Shown here in pieces: positions 7,677-16,193 of a DNA stretch of 41,145 bases. The notes beneath the pieces are model-generated. The model was not told the DNA's origin, did not search any database, and was given only the letters and a program-made list of their open reading frames with translations. The DNA lies in NCBI GenBank assembly GCA_964431495.1, contig CAYSJU010000016.1, positions 1-41,145 of the forward strand, in the 5' to 3' direction. Source of the stretch: CAYSJU01 sp964431495. Its GTDB lineage: Bacteria; Omnitrophota; Gorgyraeia; Tantalellales; Tantalellaceae. Each line of letters begins with the position of its first letter. The first letter of the stretch is position 1. Made by a program: the position numbers and the translations under genes.

Positions 7677-8327
7677 CTACTCCTTCGCATCACTTCTATC
7701 CTCGATATACAGCGGCGTGAACGAACCGCCGGACACGATAAGCTTCATACCGTCTTCCACGCTCATCTTGAGAAAACGTATATCTTCCTTGGGAACTATT
7801 ATGAACATCCCGCTTGTCGGGTTAGGCGTCGTAGGGATAAAAACATTGATCCCGCCTTTGCCAAGGACCGTCCTTAGTTCCGACTTGGTCGTGCCTGTTG
7901 TAAACCCGAGCGAATAAAGGCCTTTCCTGGGATATTCAACCATCACTACCTGCTTGAAGATCGTTTTTCCATGGCCAAGAAAAGCCGATGATATCTGTTT
8001 AATGGCGTTGTATATCCTCCCCATTATCGGGACCCTTATCACTACTCTTTCGCCCCAGGAAAAGAAACGGTTGACAACCAATATTCTGGCAGCCCATCCG
8101 ATGAGCGCTATGCCTAAGACCACAGCTACTAAGATAATACTCTTTGCCAGATTGACATGCTGGATGTCCATCCTCCCCGCTGAAAACGTTCTGAGTAAAG
8201 GATCCAGCAGCAAAGCATTCAGTTTGATAACCAGGAATCTTATTATCACTATGGTTATCGTAATGGGAAGAATTATTATCATCCCGTTCACAAAACCTAT
8301 AAAAAACCTGTTCCATAATCGCTTCAT
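7677..8327 (-). CDS. DUF502 family membrane protein
   Basis: A 216-residue protein of the DUF502 family, function unknown. Two hydrophobic membrane segments lie near residues 8-32 and 60-84, followed by a soluble domain with family features: VPIMGRIYNAIKQ, the YPRKG stretch and FIPTTPNPTSG. I place the start at the ATG at 8327, which overlaps the dgkA-PAP2 stop as ATGA. A longer frame to 8393 would run back into that gene and adds a non-homologous N-terminus. The context (phoH-pgpH-ybeY-dgkA upstream, recO downstream) is an envelope and RNA-metabolism block and does not define a role. Confidence 0.85.
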   Translation of the reverse strand: MKRLWNRFFIGFVNGMIIILPITITIVIIRFLVIKLNALLLDPLLRTFSAGRMDIQHVNLAKSIILVAVVLGIALIGWAARILVVNRFFSWGERVVIRVPIMGRIYNAIKQISSAFLGHGKTIFKQVVMVEYPRKGLYSLGFTTGTTKSELRTVLGKGGINVFIPTTPNPTSGMFIIVPKEDIRFLKMSVEDGMKLIVSGGSFTPLYIEDRSDAKE

Positions 8328-9037
8328 GACAACACCTGAAATACAAGTAAGGCGGCCAGCGCTCCCAGGACCCCTCCCGCGATCACTTCCCATACCGAAT
8401 GCACCCCTGTCCGCATCCGGCTGACCGCGATAAGAACGGCCAGCATGAACACCAGTATGCTGACCAGCGGGTCCAAAGTGACCAGCGAGACTATCATCCA
8501 GACCGCGAAAGCCACCGCGGAATGCCCGCTCGGCATGCCGCCTCTTAACAGTTCTTTTTCCCTTCTTACCACCTTGATAAGAAGCACCAGTCCCACGCAG
8601 AGGATGAGCGCAATAAGCGTTATGTGCCAGGGGGACTGCTTTATCCTGAACAGCAGCCTTCCGCCGCGCAGGTTCACCCGCTTGGCTATCAGCAGATACC
8701 CTGTCAGCCCGGCATTGACAGCAGATACGAAAACAGCGCCCGCTGAGATATCCTTGACGACTTTGACCATGGGATGAAATTCTTCCTTTATCATTATGTC
8801 GGCCGAATATTCAATAGCCGTATTGAGCATCTCAGCAACAAGAACGAACGAGATCGCGAAAAGGAGCAGGACGATCTCGATATAGTTGAAATCAAAATAA
8901 ATACCCGCGATCAGCACAAGGAACCCGATGATAAAATGCACCCGCATGTTACGCTCTTTCTGGAGGGTATGTATGATGCCCTCAAGAGCGGCGCTCACGC
9001 TCTGTATGAAACTTTTGTTATAAAAACTTTCTGACAT
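8324..9037 (-). CDS. DgkA-type lipid kinase fused to PAP2 phosphatase
   Basis: Two integral membrane domains in one chain. The N-terminal DgkA-like domain (about 10-120) has three membrane helices and the signature EMLNTAIEYSAD followed by KDISAGAV; in Gram-positives this family phosphorylates undecaprenol. The C-terminal PAP2 domain (about 135-238) has PSGHSA and SRMRTGVH with the phosphatase histidines; its first motif (KxxxxxxRP) is degraded and the last acidic residue is Glu rather than Asp. Both activities fit undecaprenyl-phosphate recycling for the cell wall (inference). The start is uncertain: ATG at 9037 or 9052, both overlapping the ybeY 3' end; the open frame extends to 9154 but that is inside ybeY. 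Confidence 0.85.
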   Translation of the reverse strand: MSESFYNKSFIQSVSAALEGIIHTLQKERNMRVHFIIGFLVLIAGIYFDFNYIEIVLLLFAISFVLVAEMLNTAIEYSADIMIKEEFHPMVKVVKDISAGAVFVSAVNAGLTGYLLIAKRVNLRGGRLLFRIKQSPWHITLIALILCVGLVLLIKVVRREKELLRGGMPSGHSAVAFAVWMIVSLVTLDPLVSILVFMLAVLIAVSRMRTGVHSVWEVIAGGVLGALAALLVFQVLS

Positions 9038-9458
9038 TTTTGAGAAGTCCATTTTCCAGTTCCCGCATACGGGTCTTGCTTTTTTTCGTCCTGTGGTCAT
9101 GCCCACCGAGATGGAGGATACCATGCACGATGTAAAGGGCCATTTCCTCGGCAAAAGACATATTGTACTCTTTCGCGTTCATCGCTGCTTTATCCGAGGA
9201 GATGACTATGTCTCCAAGGAATCTCCGCTTTTCGCGCGCCGGTCCATCCTGCCAGAAAGCCAGCACGTCAGTAGAGGCGTCTACCCCGAGATACCTGCGG
9301 TTCATCGCCCGGATCTTCTGATTCGAAACAAATACTATATTTATCTCGACCTCTCCCCTCTTATATAACCGCCCCAGCGCCGCATCCGCTATTTTCCTCA
9401 CCTTTGAAAGATCAATCGGCCTTCTGGGGTTTTTGTTTTCGCAGTTTATTCTTGCCAT
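9018..9458 (-). CDS. ybeY: Endoribonuclease YbeY
   Basis: Single-strand endoribonuclease needed for 16S rRNA 3' maturation and ribosome quality control. The 146 residues end with the zinc motif HGILHLGGHDH (His112, His116, His122). The N-terminus (INCENKN, then IDLSKVRKIADAAL) matches the usual YbeY start, so the ATG at 9458 is kept although it lies 47 nt inside pgpH. The phoH-pgpH-ybeY-dgkA order is widespread in bacteria and supports the call. Its 3' end overlaps the next gene by about 20 nt. Confidence 0.95.
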   Translation of the reverse strand: MARINCENKNPRRPIDLSKVRKIADAALGRLYKRGEVEINIVFVSNQKIRAMNRRYLGVDASTDVLAFWQDGPAREKRRFLGDIVISSDKAAMNAKEYNMSFAEEMALYIVHGILHLGGHDHRTKKSKTRMRELENGLLKNVRKFL

Positions 9459-11667
9459 TCGGTTTCCCGTTGGGCCCTTTCCCTTCTTCCTTCGGATAAC
9501 TCGTGCGTGTATGAAAAACCGCCATGAGGACTCTTATGAAAGCATTCGCTATCTCATGCATGTCCCTGAGCGTGAGATCACATTCATCCAGCTGGCCGTC
9601 CAGAAACTTATCGTTAATGACCTTTTTCACTAAATGGCTTATGCTCGCCGGCGTGGGATCGCTCAGCGCCCGGCTTGACGCTTCAACGGAATCCGCGAGA
9701 AGGACTATCGCTGTCTCCTTTGTTTGTGGTTTCGGACCAGGATACCGGAAACTTTCCTCGTCCAGGACAGCACCTTCCTTGGTCTTTTCGATCGCTTTCT
9801 GGTAAAAATACGCTATAAGGCTGTCTCCGTGATGCTGCTTGATAAAATTTATTATGGTATTGTTCAGTTTATATTTGTTCGCGATATCGACCCCTTCTTT
9901 CACGTGCTTCCCTATAATAAGCGCGCTCATGGAAGGGGAGAGTCCCGTGTGCCTGGAGCTGCCTCCCATCTCGTTCTCGCTGTAGTACTGCGGCTTGGGG
10001 ATCTTGCCTATATCATGATAGTACGCGCCGACCCGCGCGAGCAGGCTGTTGGCGCCGATACTGTCACAGGCCGCTTCCGCGAGGTTGCCGACCATTATAC
10101 TGTGGTGATATGTCCCGGGGGCTTCCATCGCCAGTCTTTTTAAAAGGGGATGATTCAGGTCAGACATTTCAAGAAGGCTGATGTTCGTGGGGACCTTGAA
10201 GAGGTATTCAAAGACGGGCAAAAGGCCCATTACTATAACGCCTGACAAGAGTCCGCTGGAAATGCCCCACAATCCGTCTTTCATATAAACGTCCATTTGT
10301 ATGCCGTTCACAAGCCCGGCGCTTACGATCGCCAGAAATTTCGCTATCCCTGCCAAAAGCCCGGCCCACATGATGCTGGCCCGCCGTCTCGCTCCCTTAA
10401 CCGCATACATGCCCACAACGCTTCCTATTATAAGCACCGCCGCCACTTCGATCCCTCCGCCCGTGAGCACGGCCAGAAGCATACCCATGAGTATCACGCT
10501 TATAAAAGCGACTTCAAAACCTATAAGCAGTATCAGCATCATCCCCAGGCTTGCCATGGGAATAAAGTAACTTGGCTGCGGCATCCGGATAATGGCGTCG
10601 GCCAATATAATCATGAAAAGCATGTTCAAAAGAACAATGGCTACTTCTTTAGTATTGCTTAAAAAATTCGTTTTCCGGACAAAGGACATATAGATCGCTC
10701 CCAGGATCCCGAGAAGAAAAAACAGAAGAAGCGTCCCCATAAAGAAGAGCTTTGACCTTCCCTCCTTTAAAAAACTTCTCAGCCTGGAGAGCTGCACTAT
10801 ATGCCTGGCGTTGACTCTTTCGCCTTTTCCTATTATAAGCTCGTTTTTCTTTACCTTCCAATTCTGATAGACCGGCGGAACCTTTTGTGCCGCTATCTCC
10901 CTTTCACTCTTTGTCTTCTCTTCATCGACCTCCACGCTTGGCTTAAGATACGAGAAAGTGAGATCCGATACCGCCTGACTTACCCTTCTCTCGGTTTCGA
11001 AATGTTCCCGGAAATAATTATTTACCGCCGCCTGGATATTGTTCTGGTTCAATAGATCATCTGTTTTACCTTTCCCCTCGGTCACGGGCTCCCTGCCGTA
11101 GACCAAAACTTCGTCGATCTTTCCTTTTTTCAGGATATCCCATCCCACATCATCTATAAACCCCGTATGATATACGTTCTTTGCAAGCTGCATCGTTTCC
11201 TTCCGGAGGGTTTCCTTATCGGGATATTCCATGAGCGCTTTGTAACTCCTGTCCGCGATCTCGATGCCGGTCTTTTCGCGCAGGTTATTGATCTTTTCTG
11301 ACAGAGGGATCTCTCTTTTGTCCTCCTCCGACATTATGGCAAAAAAATCATCCAGGTTGGCTTTTACGTTGTTTTCCACGGCTGGGTCGCGCCGGAGATA
11401 ATATGGAACGGCAAGAAAAGCGTTATCACGCGCCTGCTGGGTGCTGTCTTCATCAATTTCCCATTCATACGTAAAGCTGTACGGGGCGTAAAAATCCTTG
11501 AGAGCGATATCCCCCTCGTGCATGCTGCGCTGGTATACCTGCGGGTTTATGAACACGCTGGATAAGGCCAGGACCGTAAAGATAAATATTAAAAAGGCCG
11601 ACAGCGTTTCCTTGCGTTTCAGGGCTTCTTCTAGCTTCTTCTTGCTGAATTTTGAATTGTTATTCAT
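9412..11667 (-). CDS. pgpH: 7TM-HD family phosphohydrolase, c-di-AMP phosphodiesterase-like
   Basis: Large membrane protein (751 residues) of the PgpH family, whose characterised members hydrolyse cyclic di-AMP. There is one membrane helix near the N-terminus (22-42), a long extracytoplasmic 7TMR-HD domain (about 45-300), seven clustered membrane helices (about 305-490), then a cytoplasmic HD domain with HHS near 525, catalytic HD at 551-552 (YYHDIGK) and the downstream QHHGD and ADSVEA motifs. The last 25 residues are Lys/Asn/Gly-rich and are encoded in the stretch that overlaps ybeY. The start overlaps the phoH 3' end by 8 nt. No c-di-AMP cyclase gene is in this window, so substrate is by family only. 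Confidence 0.93.
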   Translation of the reverse strand: MNNNSKFSKKKLEEALKRKETLSAFLIFIFTVLALSSVFINPQVYQRSMHEGDIALKDFYAPYSFTYEWEIDEDSTQQARDNAFLAVPYYLRRDPAVENNVKANLDDFFAIMSEEDKREIPLSEKINNLREKTGIEIADRSYKALMEYPDKETLRKETMQLAKNVYHTGFIDDVGWDILKKGKIDEVLVYGREPVTEGKGKTDDLLNQNNIQAAVNNYFREHFETERRVSQAVSDLTFSYLKPSVEVDEEKTKSEREIAAQKVPPVYQNWKVKKNELIIGKGERVNARHIVQLSRLRSFLKEGRSKLFFMGTLLLFFLLGILGAIYMSFVRKTNFLSNTKEVAIVLLNMLFMIILADAIIRMPQPSYFIPMASLGMMLILLIGFEVAFISVILMGMLLAVLTGGGIEVAAVLIIGSVVGMYAVKGARRRASIMWAGLLAGIAKFLAIVSAGLVNGIQMDVYMKDGLWGISSGLLSGVIVMGLLPVFEYLFKVPTNISLLEMSDLNHPLLKRLAMEAPGTYHHSIMVGNLAEAACDSIGANSLLARVGAYYHDIGKIPKPQYYSENEMGGSSRHTGLSPSMSALIIGKHVKEGVDIANKYKLNNTIINFIKQHHGDSLIAYFYQKAIEKTKEGAVLDEESFRYPGPKPQTKETAIVLLADSVEASSRALSDPTPASISHLVKKVINDKFLDGQLDECDLTLRDMHEIANAFIRVLMAVFHTRTSYPKEEGKGPNGKPNGKNKLRKQKPQKAD

Positions 11668-12619
11668 TTTCCGCTTCCGTTGATCTCCGATAGACCTCTA
11701 TTATTTTCTGCACGAGTTCATGTCTTACCACGTCTTTGCCTTTGAGGATCACGAATCCTATGCCCTCCATGTCCTTCAACAGTGACTTAACGTGCAGAAG
11801 ACCTGATTTCCTCCCCTTTGGGAGATCGCTCTGGGTCACGTCCCCGGTCACAACGGTCTTTGAATCGAATCCGAGCCGGGTCAGGAACATCTTCATCTGT
11901 TCGGGAGTAGAATTTTGGGCTTCATCCATGATGATGAACGAATCGTTCAGCGTCCTGCCCCTCATGTAGGCCAGGGGAGCGACCTCTATTATGCCCTTGT
12001 CAAGGTAATCTTTGACCATGTGCGGCTCGACCATGTCCAGAAGCGCGTCATACAGCGGCCGTAAATAGGGATTTACTTTTTCGTAAATATCTCCCGGCAG
12101 ATAGCCGAGGCTCTCTCCGGCTTCGACCGCTGGTCTTGTCAATATGATCCTTGACACCAGGTTCTTCTTGAGGGCGTTAACTGCCATGGCCATGGCAAGA
12201 TAGGTCTTCCCGGTGCCTGCCGGTCCTATGCTGAACACTATGTCATGTTTCCTGATAGCGTCAATATAGCGTTTCTGTCCTTCGCTCCGGGGAGTGATAT
12301 ACGCCCGCTTGGAACAGACTTCTATCCTGTCGAGATAAATGTCATGCAGCTTCATATTGATATTTTCGTTCTTTATCGCGTAATCTATATCCCTGGGAGA
12401 AAAATGCCCGTTTTTCCGTACCACGACAAGGAACTCGTTTATGACCTTTTCGGCTTTTTTCATGGAATCACTGTCTTCTGACGTTATTTTCAGGCACCCG
12501 TTCCGAAAAGCGGTGCTTACTCCAAAAGCGTTCTCTATCTTTCGCAGGGTCTCATCATGCTTTCCGAACAGCTGCCGGGCCTCTGAATCGTCTCTTATCT
12601 CAATAATGCTTTCACTCAT
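11660..12619 (-). CDS. phoH: PhoH-like ATPase
   Basis: Cytoplasmic P-loop ATPase of the PhoH family, thought to act in RNA metabolism. The 319 residues contain an N-terminal KH-like nucleic-acid-binding part (about 1-100), Walker A GPAGTGKT (132-139), Walker B IIMDEAQN (229-236) and the conserved TGDVTQ and GRTLNDS segments. It precedes pgpH and ybeY, the standard neighbourhood. It starts 15 nt after the lipoprotein gene. Substrate and exact role remain unknown for the family. Confidence 0.95.
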   Translation of the reverse strand: MSESIIEIRDDSEARQLFGKHDETLRKIENAFGVSTAFRNGCLKITSEDSDSMKKAEKVINEFLVVVRKNGHFSPRDIDYAIKNENINMKLHDIYLDRIEVCSKRAYITPRSEGQKRYIDAIRKHDIVFSIGPAGTGKTYLAMAMAVNALKKNLVSRIILTRPAVEAGESLGYLPGDIYEKVNPYLRPLYDALLDMVEPHMVKDYLDKGIIEVAPLAYMRGRTLNDSFIIMDEAQNSTPEQMKMFLTRLGFDSKTVVTGDVTQSDLPKGRKSGLLHVKSLLKDMEGIGFVILKGKDVVRHELVQKIIEVYRRSTEAENE

Positions 12620-12634
12620 ATCAACTCAAAGATC

Positions 12635-13018
12635 CTACTTGATCCAGTCTTCTTCGGTCTCGACCTTTTTTGGCTGGACCTTCATTGTCTTCACCTTCTG
12701 CGCCGCGGTTTTTTCAGCCCTGGGTTCTTTTTTCCGGGGCGCCGGAGCTTCCTTTGTTTCTTTTTCCGTTTCCTGCCGGGCGCTTTCACTTCCCCTATTC
12801 TTACTGCCGAGGTCCGCCAGTTCCACGTCCAGGCCGAACAGGGTCCTTTTAGTGTCCCTTTTCACTTCAGGCGTTTCGGGTTTCTCGCCCACAATATATC
12901 CCTGGTTGCCTTTCAGGTTCTGGTCGGCCCGTTCTTTTTTGAAGGTGTAAACATCCATGCGCGTGCATCCGGTTATGAGAAAATTTATTGCCACAAGTAA
13001 AATTAAAATTTTTATCAT
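12635..13018 (-). CDS. Small lipoprotein, conserved-looking, unknown function
   Basis: A 127-residue protein with a lipoprotein signal: basic start, hydrophobic core ILILLVAINF and lipobox LITGC with the acylated Cys at 18. The mature part opens with a motif-like stretch (MDVYTFKKERADQNLKGNQG, 21-40, then YIVGEKP) and then becomes a charged, Lys/Glu/Pro-rich, probably disordered tail. The tail could reach peptidoglycan or partners; that is inference. A strong AAGGAGG site lies 6 nt before the ATG. It sits between aspS and phoH, unrelated in function. I do not recognise a named domain. Confidence 0.8.
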   Translation of the reverse strand: MIKILILLVAINFLITGCTRMDVYTFKKERADQNLKGNQGYIVGEKPETPEVKRDTKRTLFGLDVELADLGSKNRGSESARQETEKETKEAPAPRKKEPRAEKTAAQKVKTMKVQPKKVETEEDWIK

Positions 13019-13044
13019 ATTTCGCCTCCTTGATTAACTAATTA

Positions 13045-13085
13045 GTCGATAGACCATAGACTATCGACCATCGACTATAGACTAG
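13045..13085. repeat. Heptad array between lipoprotein gene and aspS
   Basis: On the minus strand units CTATAGT, CGATGGT, CGATAGT, CTATGGT follow one another in an exact 7-nt register. GTCGATAG at 13045-13052 is complementary to CTATCGAC at 13061-13068, so the array can form a hairpin. It begins 4 nt after the aspS stop. Confidence 0.8.
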
Positions 13086-13088
13086 CTA

Positions 13089-14855
13089 TTATTTCTTCAG
13101 CTTTAGCCCCAGGTCCCTGAGCTGTCTCTCATCGACCCCGGAAGGCGCCCCGGTGAGCGGGCACACGCCTCTCTGGGTCTTTGGAAAAGGTATGACCTCA
13201 CGTATCGAGGAATCCCCGGTAAAAAGCGTTATTATCCTGTCTATGCCAAAAGCAATGCCACCGTGCGGGGGAGGTCCGTAACGAAAAGCTTCCAGCAGAA
13301 AACCGAACTTCCTCTGGCACTCTTCCTTTGTAATACCCAGCACGTCGAATATCTTCTTCTGCACGTCTCTTCGATGTATCCTTATGCTTCCCGAACCTAT
13401 CTCGCTTCCGTTCAGAACAAGGTCGTATGACCTGGATCTTACTTTGGAAAGCTCACCTCTCTCCATGTATTTCATGTCATCTTCCTCAAATGAAGTGAAC
13501 GGATGGTGTTCGCTTACCCACCTTTTCTCATCCCTGTTCCATTTAAAAAGCGGAAAATTTACCACCCAAGCAAAGTTGAACGCCTCGGGATCACACAACC
13601 CTTTTTCCCTGCCGATCTTTAATCTTAAAGCGCCCATTGCTTCCCGAGAAACATCTTTTGTGTCAGCCACCATGAATATCATATCCCCGGGACCGGCCCC
13701 CGTCTTTTCCCTGAAGAGTTGAAGGGTCTCTGCCGAAAAGAACTTTGTTATGGGAGAGACCAGTTCATTTTCTTCTACCTTGAAATACGCGAGCCCCTTG
13801 GCTTCGTATTCGGCGGCAAAGGCCGTAAGATCATCTATTTCCTTGCGGCTGATCTCGCCGTAACCGGGCGCGGCCAGGGCCGTCACCCTTCCGCCGGAAT
13901 CAAGAACGTTCTTGAATATCTTGAAATCGCATCCCTTTTCTTTCAGTTCCCGCGTGAGATCCACAAGAAACAGCTCAAACCTCAGATCGGGCTTATCAGA
14001 GCCATACCTGTCCATCACTTCCTCGTGATCCATTACCGGGAAGGGTATTTCTATTTCCCGTCCAAGGGCTTCGGTGAAAAGTCCCTTGAACAGGCGTTCA
14101 CAGACATCGAACACATCTTCCTGGTCGACAAATGACATCTCCATGTCCAGCTGTGTGAATTCTGGCTGCCTGTCCGCGCGCAGGTCCTCGTCGCGGAAAC
14201 ACTTGGCCAGCTGGAAATATTTTTCCACGCCCGCGACCATCAAAAGCTGCTTGAATATCTGGGGCGACTGTGGCAAAGCGTAAAAATTCCCCTGCTGCAA
14301 CCTCGAAGGAACAAGATAATCCCGCGCGCCTTCAGGTGTGGATTTGGTCAATACGGGCGTTTCCACGGAGATAAATTTTTCGGAATTAAGAAAATCGAAA
14401 ATGAACTGATACACTTTATGCCGGATGGTGAGCTTGTTCTGCATACACGGCCGCCTGAGGTCCAGATACCTGTATTTGAGCCGCACGTCCTCGGACACCT
14501 TCTCCGAATCCTTTATCTCGAACGGCGGAGTGGCGGATTCGGACAGAACCGATATTTCCTTCACTTCCACTTCTATCTCACCCGTGGCGATATTCGGGTT
14601 CACCATGCCTTCGGGCCTTTGAGCGACAATACCGCGTATCTTCACGCAGTATTCGTTCCTGAGCTCGTGCGCCTTCTTGTGGGTCTCTTTATCTTTCTCA
14701 GGGTCAAAAACGACCTGGGTCACACCGTGCTTGTCCCTCAGGTCCATAAAAATGATCTCCCCGTGGTCCCTCCTGGTTGATATCCAGCCGCAAAGGACCG
14801 CTTCCCTGGAAATGTCTTCCTTCCTCAGCTCTCCGCAATCATGGGTCCTGATCAT
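13089..14855 (-). CDS. aspS: Aspartyl-tRNA synthetase, probably non-discriminating
   Basis: Class IIb bacterial-type AspRS (588 residues): OB-fold anticodon domain (1-110), catalytic core with FRDEDLRADRQPEFTQ (motif 2, near 220), the bacterial GAD insertion (about 290-420), and motif 3 FGIDR near 545. His31 (in RRDHG) and Gly83 (in RPEG) correspond to the two residues described in the Pseudomonas non-discriminating enzyme, where discriminating enzymes such as that of E. coli have Leu and Lys. It is therefore predicted to charge both tRNA-Asp and tRNA-Asn, which requires GatCAB elsewhere in the genome. No good ribosome site is visible before the ATG. It follows hisS, a common pairing. Confidence 0.96.
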   Translation of the reverse strand: MIRTHDCGELRKEDISREAVLCGWISTRRDHGEIIFMDLRDKHGVTQVVFDPEKDKETHKKAHELRNEYCVKIRGIVAQRPEGMVNPNIATGEIEVEVKEISVLSESATPPFEIKDSEKVSEDVRLKYRYLDLRRPCMQNKLTIRHKVYQFIFDFLNSEKFISVETPVLTKSTPEGARDYLVPSRLQQGNFYALPQSPQIFKQLLMVAGVEKYFQLAKCFRDEDLRADRQPEFTQLDMEMSFVDQEDVFDVCERLFKGLFTEALGREIEIPFPVMDHEEVMDRYGSDKPDLRFELFLVDLTRELKEKGCDFKIFKNVLDSGGRVTALAAPGYGEISRKEIDDLTAFAAEYEAKGLAYFKVEENELVSPITKFFSAETLQLFREKTGAGPGDMIFMVADTKDVSREAMGALRLKIGREKGLCDPEAFNFAWVVNFPLFKWNRDEKRWVSEHHPFTSFEEDDMKYMERGELSKVRSRSYDLVLNGSEIGSGSIRIHRRDVQKKIFDVLGITKEECQRKFGFLLEAFRYGPPPHGGIAFGIDRIITLFTGDSSIREVIPFPKTQRGVCPLTGAPSGVDERQLRDLGLKLKK

Positions 14856-14878
14856 ATCGTCGCTTTCGTTTAAGGCTT

Positions 14879-14942
14879 TGTTAGTTCGGAGTTAACAAAA
14901 AACACGGATCTACTCCTGCACTCTACGAACTACGAACTAATC
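14879..14942. repeat. Heptad array and dyad in the hisS-aspS gap
   Basis: On the minus strand TTAGTTC, GTAGTTC and GTAGAGT run in a 7-nt register, and the hisS stop TAG is in the first unit. Near 14881-14896 a TTAGTTCGGAGTTAA dyad closes the region. The words resemble those of the 20082-20119 array. Confidence 0.65.
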
Positions 14943-16193
14943 GATGCTCTCCCTGAGTTCCCTCACTGCTTCTTCAAAAGAAAGGCTCTTCTGTTCTCCT
15001 GTTTCCATGTTCTTCAACATAAGCTTGCCGCTCTTGATCTCATCCTCTCCCAGCAGTATGACGTTCCCCCTTTTTTCCTTATTGGCCTTTCTAAGACCCC
15101 CTTTCAGGGAACGGCCGGAATAATCCATATCACAGGATATCCCTTTTGCCCGTAACCTGTTCGTGATCCGGAACGCATGACTGCGGCACGCCTCATCGAC
15201 CGCAACTATTAAAACTCCGGGACGGGAAGAAGGAACATTTTCCTTCCGGATCGCCAAAAGCACCCTTTCCACGCCTATGGAATATCCTGTGGCGCCAACG
15301 TCCGGGCCGCCCATTTCCCTGGTAAGGTTATCGTACCTCCCGCCGGCGGCAATAACATCCTTGGCTCCCAGGGCTGGATGAGCTATTTCAAAAATGGTGT
15401 TTGTATAATAATCGAGGCCTCTGACCATTCGTATATTCTCGCTGAAATCCACGCCCGCGTCGCTGAGGATGCTTTTCAGCTCCCCGTAATCCTTCGCGCA
15501 CTGAGCACAAAGATGATCCAGGACACTTGGAGCGTCCTTTACCACCGAACAGCACTCTTCACGTTTACAGTCAAGCACACGCAGAACGTTGATCTCAAAC
15601 CTCCGTCTGCAGTCTTCGCAAAGATCTTTCTTTTTACCGCGAAGGTAGTCCGTCAATTCCTTTTTGTATGACGCGCGGTCAGAATTGCACCCGAGAGAAT
15701 TCAGGAATATTTTATGACCTTCGACTCCCGCGCTTCTCAGGACGAATTCGAGATTCAGGATAAGCTCCGCGTCCAGATAAGGACCGGAACCGCCTATTAT
15801 CTCGGCTCCTATCTGGTGGAACTGCCTGAGTCGGCCTTTCTGGGGACGTTCCCCCCTGAACATGGGCCCTGCGTAAAACAGCTTTAAGATATCCTGCCTG
15901 TTGTTCCAGCCATGTTCAATATAAGCGCGTATTATCGAAGCTGTCCCTTCCGGACGAAGTGATACGGTCCTCCCGCTCCTGTCGGAGAAAGTGTACATCT
16001 CTTTCTCAACGATGTCTGTCCCCTCCCCTATGCTGCGGGTAAAGACTTCTGTCTCCTCCATAAAAGGCGTCCGAATCTCGAAAAATCCGAATAAGTCAAA
16101 AACTTCCCTTGCCCTATCCTCCACCCAATGAAATAAAGCCGCTTCTTCCGGAGTGATATCCGGCATCCCTCTGAGTGAATGATATTTAGGCAT
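14937..16193 (-). CDS. hisS: Histidyl-tRNA synthetase
   Basis: Class II synthetase charging tRNA-His (418 residues). Motif 1 follows FEIRTPFMEETEVF (38-51). Motif 2 is around MFRGERPQKGRLRQFHQ (residue 112 on). The histidine signatures LDYYTN and AAGGRYDNL, and motif 3 GYSIGVERV, follow. A Cys-rich insertion (LCEDCRRR, then CKREEC, then CAQC) lies near 192-235, as in many bacterial HisRS. The C-terminal anticodon domain begins at about 322. The ATG overlaps the HU gene stop by 8 nt, indicating translational coupling. A HisZ paralogue is excluded by the intact catalytic motifs. Confidence 0.97.
   Translation of the reverse strand: MPKYHSLRGMPDITPEEAALFHWVEDRAREVFDLFGFFEIRTPFMEETEVFTRSIGEGTDIVEKEMYTFSDRSGRTVSLRPEGTASIIRAYIEHGWNNRQDILKLFYAGPMFRGERPQKGRLRQFHQIGAEIIGGSGPYLDAELILNLEFVLRSAGVEGHKIFLNSLGCNSDRASYKKELTDYLRGKKKDLCEDCRRRFEINVLRVLDCKREECCSVVKDAPSVLDHLCAQCAKDYGELKSILSDAGVDFSENIRMVRGLDYYTNTIFEIAHPALGAKDVIAAGGRYDNLTREMGGPDVGATGYSIGVERVLLAIRKENVPSSRPGVLIVAVDEACRSHAFRITNRLRAKGISCDMDYSGRSLKGGLRKANKEKRGNVILLGEDEIKSGKLMLKNMETGEQKSLSFEEAVRELRESID

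Noticed and set aside
8328..8393. 22-residue N-terminal extension of the DUF502 protein
   Set aside because: It lies inside the PAP2 domain of the upstream gene; the ATGA overlap start fits the family.
9038..9154. 39-residue N-terminal extension of the DgkA-PAP2 protein
   Set aside because: It lies inside the YbeY zinc-site coding region in another frame and has no membrane-protein character.
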